Of a DNA stretch of 5,654 nt, positions 1 through 5,639 are shown piece by piece; position 1 is the first letter of the stretch, and every line of letters starts with the position of its first letter. A program made the translations under genes and the position numbers. The stretch comes from Thermotogaceae bacterium (GTDB lineage: Bacteria; Thermotogota; Thermotogae; B21-G9; HyVt-16): assembly GCA_011043375.1 (NCBI GenBank), contig DQYP01000020.1, forward strand, positions 1 to 5,654, written 5' to 3'. Below the pieces are notes generated by a model. It did no database searches and had not been told where the DNA came from. It worked only from the letters and a program-made list of their open reading frames with translations.

Positions 1-242
1 TGGATGATATAGGCTCGAATTTCGTATTACCTGGAAGTTGGGCTGTCGAATTGAGAGGAAAATTAAAGGGAAGATTTTTGATACCAGGTATAAGGATGAA
101 AGTATCACCGGGGGATCAGGTAGATGTCATAACAATCAATAAGATAAAACAATTGAACGATTTCGCGGTTATTGGAAGAGAGGTTTATTTGTCAAAAGAT
201 CCTATTAAGAGAATAAAGGAGATAAAGGAGATGATAGGATAA
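1..242 (+). CDS. pyrF: Orotidine 5'-phosphate decarboxylase, C-terminal part (gene cut by left window edge)
   Basis: The reading frame is open from the window edge (first full codon at base 3) and ends with TAA at 240-242, giving about 79 C-terminal residues. OMP decarboxylase removes CO2 from orotidine monophosphate to give UMP, the last step of pyrimidine synthesis, in the cytosol. Visible family signatures are FVLPGSW, then LIPGIRMK, which carries the phosphate-gripping PGIR segment, and FAVIGREVYLS, the final phosphate-binding GR loop. The stretch matches my memory of the short (about 200-residue) Thermotoga-type enzyme, so roughly 60% of the protein, including the catalytic Asp/Lys region, lies outside the window. 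A TTG at 51 could be read as a start but is internal to the conserved domain. One base separates this gene from pyrE, so the two are surely co-transcribed. Confidence 0.93.
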   Translation, partial: DDIGSNFVLPGSWAVELRGKLKGRFLIPGIRMKVSPGDQVDVITINKIKQLNDFAVIGREVYLSKDPIKRIKEIKEMIG

Positions 243-243
243 T

Positions 244-822
244 ATGAGCACGGATATATTACAAATACTTAAAAAAAGTGGAGCAATATTGGCGGGTCAT
301 TTTTTACTTTCTTCAGGAAAACACTCATCGAATTATGTGCAATGTGCAAAAGTGTTCGAGTATCCAGAATACGGTGAACAAGTAGGAAAAGCTCTTGCAG
401 CCATTTTAGAAAAATATCACCCGGAAGTAGTGATTGGTCCAGCTATGGGAGGAATAATTTTGTCATATGTTGTAGGTAAGGAACTTGGAATAAGAAACAT
501 GTTCAGTGAAAGGGAAGATGGGATTATGAAACTCAGACGTGGGTTCTCAATAAGACCCAATGAAAAAGTGGCGATAGTGGAAGACGTTGTAACTACTGGT
601 AAATCAACTAAAGAAGTTATAGAATTAGTAAAAGGATTGGGTGGAGAAATAGTGTGTATTGGTTCTATAATAGACAGAAGCTCAGGAAAAGTGGATTTTG
701 GTATTCCTTTCGAGAAATTGATATCTTTGGATTTTCCAATCTACGATCCAAAAATGTGTCCTTTATGTAAAGAAAATATCCCAGTAGTTAAACCAGGTAG
801 CAGAAAGAATATTATTTCATGA
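244..822 (+). CDS. pyrE: Orotate phosphoribosyltransferase, Thermus/Thermotoga type
   Basis: A 192-residue cytosolic enzyme that joins orotate to PRPP to form OMP, the substrate of the PyrF encoded just upstream. The PRPP-binding motif VAIVEDVVTTGKST lies at residues 109-122. The substrate-binding GKHSSNYVQCAK lies at 25-36, PAMGG at 66-70 and the flexible-loop region SEREDGIMKLRRGF at 88-101. Near the C-terminus is a CPLC pair (C172, C175), typical of the Thermus/Thermotoga branch of PyrE and a possible metal or disulfide site. Length is normal for that branch. The ATG start is one base after the pyrF stop. AAAGGAG at 224-230 is a ribosome site with a rather long 13-base spacer, so reinitiation after pyrF may contribute. 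The stop TGA at 820-822 overlaps the convergent folE2 stop. Confidence 0.96.
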   Translation: MSTDILQILKKSGAILAGHFLLSSGKHSSNYVQCAKVFEYPEYGEQVGKALAAILEKYHPEVVIGPAMGGIILSYVVGKELGIRNMFSEREDGIMKLRRGFSIRPNEKVAIVEDVVTTGKSTKEVIELVKGLGGEIVCIGSIIDRSSGKVDFGIPFEKLISLDFPIYDPKMCPLCKENIPVVKPGSRKNIIS

Positions 823-1581
823 TTCTATACATGCGAAGGCATTATGATTGTGAATGGATTCATAACTTAAAACTTCAACTTTGTACCAGGTTATCCTGGG
901 ATCGTTTTTTAGTTTCTTTACCACTTCTCTTGCAACATCTTCAACAAATCGAGGATTCATAAAAGAATTCTCAGTGACGTATTTTTCATCTTCCCTTTTA
1001 AGCAAGGTATAAACGGGCGAACTCGCAGCGTTTTCGGCTACTTCTATCAATTCCTCTATCCATACCAAATTTCGCATCCTGACGCTTATTTTCACAAGTG
1101 CCCTTTGATTATGAGCACCAAAATCACTTATCTCCAATGAACATGGACAAACGGTTTGAATTGGAATTTCGACCGTTATCACGAAGTCGAATTTATCCGA
1201 GGTTTTACTGGCAGAAAACTTACAATTGTATTTCATGTAACTTTTTATTTTGGAAACGGGAGCCTTCTTTTCTATGAAATAGGGAAATTCAATCTCTATG
1301 TGAGCTGTTTGTGCTCTTAAAACTTTTCGGATATCTTCGAGCATATCTTCTATGTTGTGAGGGTTTATTTTACTCCTGTGTCTGTTCAAAACTTCTATGA
1401 ATCTACTCATGTGAGTGCCTCTGAAATCTTTGGGTAAATCCACAGACATTGTTATTTTACCAACTGTTTCTTGATGTTTCTTGCTTTTGTCCATAACAAC
1501 TATCGGGTAACTCACACCTTCGACTCCCACTTTGTTTATTGGGATGTTCCTATTATCCCTTTCACTTTGAATGTCTTTCAT
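817..1581 (-). CDS. folE2: GTP cyclohydrolase IB (FolE2/MptA family)
   Basis: A 254-residue enzyme of usual family length. It converts GTP to 7,8-dihydroneopterin triphosphate, the entry step to tetrahydrofolate and, in organisms that make it, to queuosine precursors. FolE2 replaces classic FolE (type IA) in many bacteria. Family marks in order are RGTHMSRF (residues 54-61), the catalytic/metal cysteine segment VCPCS (144-148, C145 and C147), GAHNQR (155-160, H157), YTLLKREDEKYVTE (191-204), NPRFVED (209-215) and the C-terminal ESIHNHNA (241-248), which supplies Glu and His ligands. All expected motifs are intact. The ATG overlaps the stop of the upstream TPR gene as ATGA (1578-1581). GAGGAG lies 12 bases upstream, with a perfect 12-base palindrome, TTGATGCATCAA (1581-1592), between it and the start. 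It is the last gene of a leftward three-gene operon. Confidence 0.96.
   Translation of the reverse strand: MKDIQSERDNRNIPINKVGVEGVSYPIVVMDKSKKHQETVGKITMSVDLPKDFRGTHMSRFIEVLNRHRSKINPHNIEDMLEDIRKVLRAQTAHIEIEFPYFIEKKAPVSKIKSYMKYNCKFSASKTSDKFDFVITVEIPIQTVCPCSLEISDFGAHNQRALVKISVRMRNLVWIEELIEVAENAASSPVYTLLKREDEKYVTENSFMNPRFVEDVAREVVKKLKNDPRITWYKVEVLSYESIHNHNAFACIES
886..910 (+). terminator. Weak candidate terminator of the pyr operon, inside the 3' end of folE2
   Basis: Reading rightward past the pyrE stop, the sequence shows CCAGG-TTAT-CCTGG (886-899), five spacer bases, then six T (905-910). It is the only hairpin plus T-run I found in the 100 bases after pyrE, and pyrE has no intergenic space of its own. 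Against it, the stem is only five base pairs, the T-run does not abut the stem, and the same bases encode conserved-looking FolE2 residues (DPRITWYK), so it may be chance. Confidence 0.25.
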
Positions 1582-2777
1582 TGATGCATCAATCTCCTCA
1601 ATTCTTTTTTCTTTTTGATATTACCAACGATTTCCAATAAAATCAGCAGAAAAACCACTAAAATTAATATCGGGAGTACGTATTTAAGGAAAACTCTTTT
1701 GATAAATCTTTTGTTTATTTTATTTAGAACTTCCTCAACTTCCGGCCAGTTTGGTCTCACCTTTAACGCCAAATTCAAATAATATCGTGCATACGTTTCA
1801 CGGTCCGGATCTGATGTCTTTAGATAAATCATTCCCAGCGCTTTTAGGACATTGGGATCATTGGAATTCTTTTTAAACGCCAATTTATAAAACTCAATGG
1901 CTTTTTTCAGTTTTCCGTGACTTTCATAAATATTGCCAAGAACTTTATAAGTTTCAGCTTGCTCTTTAAAATTCAAATCATCGAATCCTTCCTTTTCAAT
2001 GAGTCTCTCCAGGATTTTACGTGCTTCGTCCACTTCTTTGAGTTTCCACAGAGATATTCCCAATATGTAAAAGTCTTCAGGCTTTTCTTTCGATTTGAGT
2101 GCTATTTTCGAATTTTCAATGGCCTTCTTGAAATCTCCTTTTTCAAAATAAAATTTTGCAAGGAAATCTCTCAACACAAAACAATCAGCGTTTTTCAATG
2201 AATCTTCTATTATGGTTTTGATTTTTTCATATTCTTCTTTGGTTTTCATAGCATCGATCAGCCATATGTAAGGTGTAGCCACACTAGGATTCAATTTTTT
2301 TATCCTTTCAAAAAGGTCCAGAAGATTTTTATAAGAGGACTCATAAAAATAATGTCTGAAACTGTAGTGGTAAAAACGCATGGCTTCTAAAATGACAACA
2401 AGAGAATTCGGAAATTCTTTCAAGAGTTTTTCGAACTTTCCATCGATCTTTGTTATAGAATCAAATCGCCAAACCTTGAGCACATCCACCACTTCATAGA
2501 GATCGATGTTTTCATAGTTCACATTTTTAATGAGAGACTCAATGTAACTTTCACTTTTTCCGTAATATTTCTCCACAGAATCAGCCAGAAATAAATATGC
2601 CTTCAAAAGTGTCGAGAGCTCGTTTGGTTTAAGTTCATCAGCGAGCTCCACGCTCTTCTCAAGATCCAACGTGTTATGGTAATAAACTATCAAACTCTCA
2701 ACCTCATTTGATACTCCAAAAGTAAACGAAACAAATGATAGAATCGCAAAGATAAACAATTCTATTTTCTTGATCAA
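1578..2777 (-). CDS. Membrane-anchored TPR-repeat protein with signal peptide, function unknown
   Basis: A 399-residue protein I do not recognise as a named family. Residues 1-21 (KK, then a hydrophobic run ending FTFG) look like a signal peptide. The middle is all-helical, with degenerate tetratricopeptide repeats clearest at about 201-230, 234-263 (YILGISLWKLKEVDEARKIL), 274-305 (YKVLGNIYESHGKLKKAIEF) and 308-343. A hydrophobic helix at about 363-385 is followed by a basic tail (KKKKELRR). The inferred layout is a repeat domain outside the inner membrane, a single anchor, and a short cytoplasmic tail. TPRs usually act as protein-binding scaffolds; no catalytic motif is visible. The start is TTG (2775-2777), chosen because it overlaps the upstream stop (TTGA), keeps the whole signal peptide, and has AAAGGG nine bases upstream (2787-2792). 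It is the middle gene of the operon, overlapping both neighbours by 4 bp. The partner it scaffolds is unknown. Confidence 0.85.
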   Translation of the reverse strand: MIKKIELFIFAILSFVSFTFGVSNEVESLIVYYHNTLDLEKSVELADELKPNELSTLLKAYLFLADSVEKYYGKSESYIESLIKNVNYENIDLYEVVDVLKVWRFDSITKIDGKFEKLLKEFPNSLVVILEAMRFYHYSFRHYFYESSYKNLLDLFERIKKLNPSVATPYIWLIDAMKTKEEYEKIKTIIEDSLKNADCFVLRDFLAKFYFEKGDFKKAIENSKIALKSKEKPEDFYILGISLWKLKEVDEARKILERLIEKEGFDDLNFKEQAETYKVLGNIYESHGKLKKAIEFYKLAFKKNSNDPNVLKALGMIYLKTSDPDRETYARYYLNLALKVRPNWPEVEEVLNKINKRFIKRVFLKYVLPILILVVFLLILLEIVGNIKKKKELRRLMHQ

Positions 2778-3841
2778 TTGGATCCGCCCTTTATTAGCTT
2801 TATCAACTCATTGTATTTTGAGACGTCATCGAATACCGATAGCTTGATGTCAAATTTTTTCTTCTCAAGTGGTTCTATATATTGCAATTCTCCTCTCTTT
2901 TCAGCTCCTTCCCTTCCAACAGGATAACAATTTCCAGGCTCGATTCCAACAACGTAATCGCTTTGCCCCATCATTTTCCATTCTGTTAAATAAGGCATTT
3001 GATCTAAATCCCATTCCATAACAACGCCCAAAGATTTGTTGTTGAAATTTTTATTGAAAAGTGCAGCGAAAGTTTTAGAGTCTCCGATAGCTTTCAATTT
3101 ATGAAAGAAAACCCTTTCTTTGTAATTAGGAATAGGGTTTTCAAAGCGTGTAAACTTCATTCCGTCCTTTTCCGCTTCTTCATCTCTCGGTTTACTTTCG
3201 GAAAACGGAGCCAAAAACTCTGTATTGGCTGATAACAGAGGAAAACCGAAGTTCATATGATATAGAATCATTAAGGGTGTTTTTTCAAAGGAACAATTTT
3301 CTATCTCAGTTTCAATATTTATCCAATTTGCACCAAGCTCAGTACTTATTTTTCTGAACATCTTCAAATGTTCACCAAATACCACCGCTTCTCTAACAAC
3401 CCCAGAGATTTCTACAACGTATTTATCACTCTTCCAATATTTTTTTATGGAAAGATCTTCACAATGAGAATTGGAGATTCTCCCATGCAAACCCCTCTTA
3501 CCCTCTGGTACTCCAACATGTGTCAAACCACAAGTAAGAAGTGCACCACCGTAAAATGTTCTTAACCATTCATATTCTTGACTCTCATAATAAGCAGGAG
3601 AAGTAATATGAGTTTTTGAAACGTAGGAAATTGGTACTCCTTTGTAATCGATGGTGAATATGTCCAATCCCCTATCCACCAGTACGGAAAAATTCAAATT
3701 GCTGTTCCTTACTTCCACAACCCTCAATCCTCTCCCTTTACCATCTTCGATAGAATAAAGGGTTGCACTACATAGCTGAGAAATGTCCCCTACCCTTTCT
3801 AAAATGTCTTTCTTTGAAAACTCTATTCCAAAAAGTTTCAT
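2774..3841 (-). CDS. DUF4432 family aldose 1-epimerase-like protein
   Basis: A 355-residue cytosolic protein of the galactose-mutarotase-like fold. Recognisable DUF4432-type signatures are GKGRGLRVVEVRN (34-46), LVDRGLDI (54-61), FYGGALLTCGLTHVG (96-110), LHGRISN (118-124), LYHMNFGFPLL (193-203) and VVGIEPGNCYPVGR (297-310). By analogy with GalM, H119 and H195 are candidate sugar-binding/acid residues and E301 the candidate base; this mapping is inference. The family is thought to interconvert anomers or epimers of sugars or sugar derivatives, but the substrate cannot be read from sequence. The ATG has an excellent ribosome site, GAAAGGGGG (3851-3859), nine bases upstream. First gene of the operon with the TPR protein and folE2. 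A terminator lies upstream, so it needs its own promoter, and one with an operator-like repeat is visible. Confidence 0.88.
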   Translation of the reverse strand: MKLFGIEFSKKDILERVGDISQLCSATLYSIEDGKGRGLRVVEVRNSNLNFSVLVDRGLDIFTIDYKGVPISYVSKTHITSPAYYESQEYEWLRTFYGGALLTCGLTHVGVPEGKRGLHGRISNSHCEDLSIKKYWKSDKYVVEISGVVREAVVFGEHLKMFRKISTELGANWINIETEIENCSFEKTPLMILYHMNFGFPLLSANTEFLAPFSESKPRDEEAEKDGMKFTRFENPIPNYKERVFFHKLKAIGDSKTFAALFNKNFNNKSLGVVMEWDLDQMPYLTEWKMMGQSDYVVGIEPGNCYPVGREGAEKRGELQYIEPLEKKKFDIKLSVFDDVSKYNELIKLIKGGSN

Positions 3842-3878
3842 TGAAAATTTCCCCCTTTCTTTCAGTATCCCAAACTTG

Positions 3879-3887
3879 ATTTTAGCA
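3879..3887 (-). promoter_or_regulatory. Extended -10 promoter for the epimerase-TPR-folE2 operon
   Basis: On the - strand the bases read TGCTAAAAT: a TAAAAT -10 box (5 of 6 matches to TATAAT) preceded by TG and one base, the extended -10 arrangement that tolerates a poor -35. The expected start site is about 3872, giving a roughly 30-base leader that contains the strong ribosome site. An alternative is TTGTCA (3922-3927) with TATATT 14 bases on, which is too short a spacer to be convincing. Confidence 0.5.
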
Positions 3888-3912
3888 TATACAATGTATG
3901 AAATATATGCTA
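3883..3912. promoter_or_regulatory. Operator-like inverted repeat over the operon promoter
   Basis: TAGCATATA (3883-3891) and its exact reverse complement TATATGCTA (3904-3912) are separated by 12 bases, so the arm centres are 21 bp apart, two helical turns. One arm overlaps the extended -10 box and the other falls at about -32 to -40 from the predicted start. The geometry suits a dimeric repressor that blocks polymerase. There is no T-run, so it is unlikely to be a terminator. No regulator gene is in the window, so the binding protein is unknown. Confidence 0.5.
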
Positions 3913-3976
3913 TCTATTGCATGACAAAAGTAAAATCGAGATAAACAGGATGGGATTTTAGACAATACACATGTTA

Positions 3977-4010
3977 TAAAACCTGCTTCCAACTTTGGAA
4001 GCAGGTTTTA
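3977..4010 (-). terminator. Strong hairpin terminator after the aldo/keto reductase
   Basis: A perfect 15-bp stem (3977-3991 with 3996-4010) closed by the four-base loop ACTT, GC-rich in its upper part (CCTGCTTCC/GGAAGCAGG) and flanked by A4/T4. It starts seven bases beyond the reductase stop codon. On the - strand the stem ends in TTTTA. The flank is symmetrical, so it could stop polymerase from either side, but no + strand gene leads into it. Confidence 0.88.
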
Positions 4011-4016
4011 CAATAC

Positions 4017-5009
4017 TCATTTAGGAGGATCAAGGGGGCCAACGATTTTATGAGGGACATATGGCTCTTCAAGATAAGCTATTTCTTCTTCACTTAAAGA
4101 GACAGACAGCGCGTTAACAGCATCTTCTAAGTGGAAAATTTTTGTAACACCAACTATTGGTGCAGCTACCTGCTCTTTATGCAATAACCACGCAAGACCA
4201 ATCTGTGCCATTGAAACTCCGTGGTTTTTGGCGACTTCCTCAACACGATCAACTATAACCTGGTCTACCTCATAAGTTGAACCGTATTTTTGCTTTGCTA
4301 TTTGATCAGTTTTATAACGAAGAGTATCTGCTCCCCCTTTTCTACATAATCTTCCTGATGCAAGTGGACTGTAAGGAGTGAGTGCTATGTTTTGATCTTT
4401 ACATAATGGTATGAGTTCGCGTTCATCCTCACGATAAATGAGGTTATAATGATTTTGCATACTTATGAAACGGGTCCAGCCATTTTTTTCAGCTGTGTAA
4501 AGTGCCTTTTGAAATTGCCATGCGTACATTGCAGACGCACCTATATAACGCACCTTTCCTGATTTCACAACATCATGCAGTGCCTCCATGGTCTCTTCGA
4601 TAGGTGTATTATAATCCCAACGGTGGATGATATAAAGATCGATGTAGTCAGTTCCAAGACGTTTCAAACTGTTATCAACTTCTCTCATAATGGCCTTTCT
4701 GGATAGTCCTCCACTATTTGGACCATCATACATTGGGAAGAAAACTTTTGTTGCTATAACTACTTCATCACGTTTAGCGAAGTCCCTTATTGCTCGACCC
4801 AATATTTCTTCGCTTATACCAAGTGAGTAGATGTTCGCTGTATCAAAGAAATTGATTTCAAGTTCGAGAGCCCTCTTGATAATCTTTCTGCTTTCTTCTT
4901 CATTCAAAACCCATTTGTGGATCCATACGTTGGGATCTCCAAAACTCATACATCCAAGACATATTCTTGATACTTCAAGACCCGAATTACCAAGTCTTAC
5001 ATATTCCAT
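4017..5009 (-). CDS. Aldo/keto reductase, YajO-like
   Basis: A 330-residue NADPH-type TIM-barrel oxidoreductase, full length. The catalytic tetrad is intact: D56, Y61 (NFFDTANIYS), K88 (VIATKVF) and H129 (LYIIHRWDY). The long shared stretches LGCMSFGDP (18-26), HRWDYNTPIEET (129-140), SMQNHYNLIYREDERE (183-198) and TPYSPLASGRL (211-221) place it near E. coli YajO rather than the YhdN or 2,5-diketogluconate reductase groups. The family reduces aldehydes and ketones; the real substrate is not evident. The ATG has a near-perfect ribosome site, GAAGGAGG (5017-5024), seven bases upstream. The 13-base palindrome CTTCAT-T-ATGAAG (5021-5033) overlaps that site and could affect translation or bind a regulator. 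The gene starts 31 bases after the end of a broken flavodoxin gene on the same strand, so it was probably the second gene of a flavodoxin-reductase pair. It is followed by its own terminator. Confidence 0.93.
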   Translation of the reverse strand: MEYVRLGNSGLEVSRICLGCMSFGDPNVWIHKWVLNEEESRKIIKRALELEINFFDTANIYSLGISEEILGRAIRDFAKRDEVVIATKVFFPMYDGPNSGGLSRKAIMREVDNSLKRLGTDYIDLYIIHRWDYNTPIEETMEALHDVVKSGKVRYIGASAMYAWQFQKALYTAEKNGWTRFISMQNHYNLIYREDERELIPLCKDQNIALTPYSPLASGRLCRKGGADTLRYKTDQIAKQKYGSTYEVDQVIVDRVEEVAKNHGVSMAQIGLAWLLHKEQVAAPIVGVTKIFHLEDAVNALSVSLSEEEIAYLEEPYVPHKIVGPLDPPK

Positions 5010-5040
5010 AGTTATTCCTCCTTCATTATGAAGTAAAAAT

Positions 5041-5484
5041 CTATTGTTTTAATAAACCTATTTCACTTAACCATTTTGAAACTTTATCACGTAAATCTTT
5101 ACCGCCACTACCATGAAATGCAAATTTAGGTAAAAACCTTGAGTTGGAACATAACTTTTTTATGTTTTCTATAATCCTCTGTTCCCCACCTCCTCCATGT
5201 GAACAGAATGGAACTACAATTTTTCCTGAAAGATCATGTTGAGATAGAAAAGCAACAATTGGTGGTGCAAGTGTTCCCCATCAATTAGGAGAGCCGATAA
5301 AAATAACCTCATAATCTTCAATATTATCAACTTTAGTTTTTATAGATGGTTTGTAATTTGTCTGAATTTCTCTTTTTACCTGCTCTACAGTTGCATTGTA
5401 AGATGAAGGATATGGTTTTTCCGGTACAACTTCAACTATATCTCCACCCAGAATTCATGGGATTCTGTTAACTAAAAGTATTGA
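5041..5484 (-). pseudogene. Broken flavodoxin gene (Flavodoxin_4 type)
   Basis: The frame ending with TAG at 5041-5043 reads as a flavodoxin without frameshifts but with two TGA stops (5281-5283 and 5455-5457). From the N-terminal side it shows ILGGDIVEVVPEKPYP and YNATVEQVKREI, then EVIFIGSPN-stop-WGTLAPPIVAFL, then LSGKIVVPFCSHGGGG, and ends FHGSGGKDL...VSKWLSEIGLLKQ. Such flavodoxins bind FMN and carry electrons. In the family the stop at 5281 falls where GSPNWWG normally has its first Trp, a single TGG to TGA change. The segment before the second stop reads LVNRIP, resembling the family's LANRIAE helix. Farther up, further stops appear (TAA at 5488-5490), and the first strand with the FMN phosphate loop is not recognisable in any frame. 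There is no plausible start, so I call it a pseudogene. A sequencing error would have to occur twice and would not explain the missing N-terminus. Confidence 0.85.
5461..5484. repeat. 24-bp direct repeat, copy 1
   Basis: Begins GATTCTGTTAACTAAAAGTA and ends at TTGA. It matches copy 2 at 5539-5562 in 22 of 24 positions, in the same orientation, 78 bp away. On the - strand, looser similarity continues for another dozen bases on the upstream side (AAGGTTTTTGATAAATT against AAGTTTTTTATA). In the flavodoxin frame it reads SILLVNRI. Confidence 0.7.
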
Positions 5485-5538
5485 AATTTATCAAAAACCT
5501 TATTATTCTTTAAATAGGGAACACCCCCACAATACCTT

Positions 5539-5562
5539 GATTCTGTTAGCTAAGAGTATTGA
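5539..5562. repeat. 24-bp direct repeat, copy 2
   Basis: Begins GATTCTGTTAGCTAAGAGTA and ends at TTGA. It is the partner of the copy at 5461-5484. On the - strand it can be read as SILLANRI, whose LANRI is typical of the first helix of Flavodoxin_4 proteins. The 54 bases between the copies (including ACACCCCCACAATACC, 5521-5536) show no gene that I recognise. Confidence 0.7.
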
Positions 5563-5591
5563 TATAAAAAACTTATCGCTTGTTAGGATAA

Positions 5592-5625
5592 GATTTCTCG
5601 TCACTATCGTTCCTCGGAATGACAA
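5592..5625. repeat. Probable dispersed intergenic palindromic repeat (REP-like)
   Basis: The stretch GATTTCTCG...CCTCGGAATGACAA resembles the short intergenic repeats with a GATT(C/T)CTCG...TCGGAATGACA outline that I recall being scattered through many bacterial genomes, Thermotogota included. GATTTC near the left end can pair (with G-T) with GGAATG near the right. It contains no credible gene. Copy number cannot be seen from one window. Confidence 0.55.
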
Positions 5626-5639
5626 AAACAAGAAAAATA

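Noticed and set aside
1581..1592. Perfect palindrome TTGATGCATCAA before folE2 as an operator or hairpin
   Set aside because: A 12-base AT-leaning palindrome within coding sequence can arise by chance. As RNA it would form only a 4-bp stem, so it is noted in the folE2 entry but not called a site.
3368..3565. Open frames on the + strand opposite the operon and the reductase (also 1917-2201 and 4831-5031)
   Set aside because: They mirror well-supported genes on the other strand and show no ribosome site, family motif or coherent composition.
5281..5283. Selenocysteine reading of the TGA in the flavodoxin
   Set aside because: The position is Trp in the family, not Cys. No convincing SECIS-like stem-loop follows, and a second TGA and a missing N-terminus remain unexplained.
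5281..5457. TGA = Trp genetic code
   Set aside because: pyrE, folE2, the reductase, the TPR gene and the epimerase all end with TGA at the family's expected end and use TGG for Trp.
5461..5562. CRISPR-like repeat pair (copy 1 on the - strand contains TTTCAATACTT, as in some Thermotoga CRISPR repeats)
   Set aside because: There are only two copies with mismatches and a 54-base gap, and the rest of the unit does not match such repeats; no array or cas gene is present.
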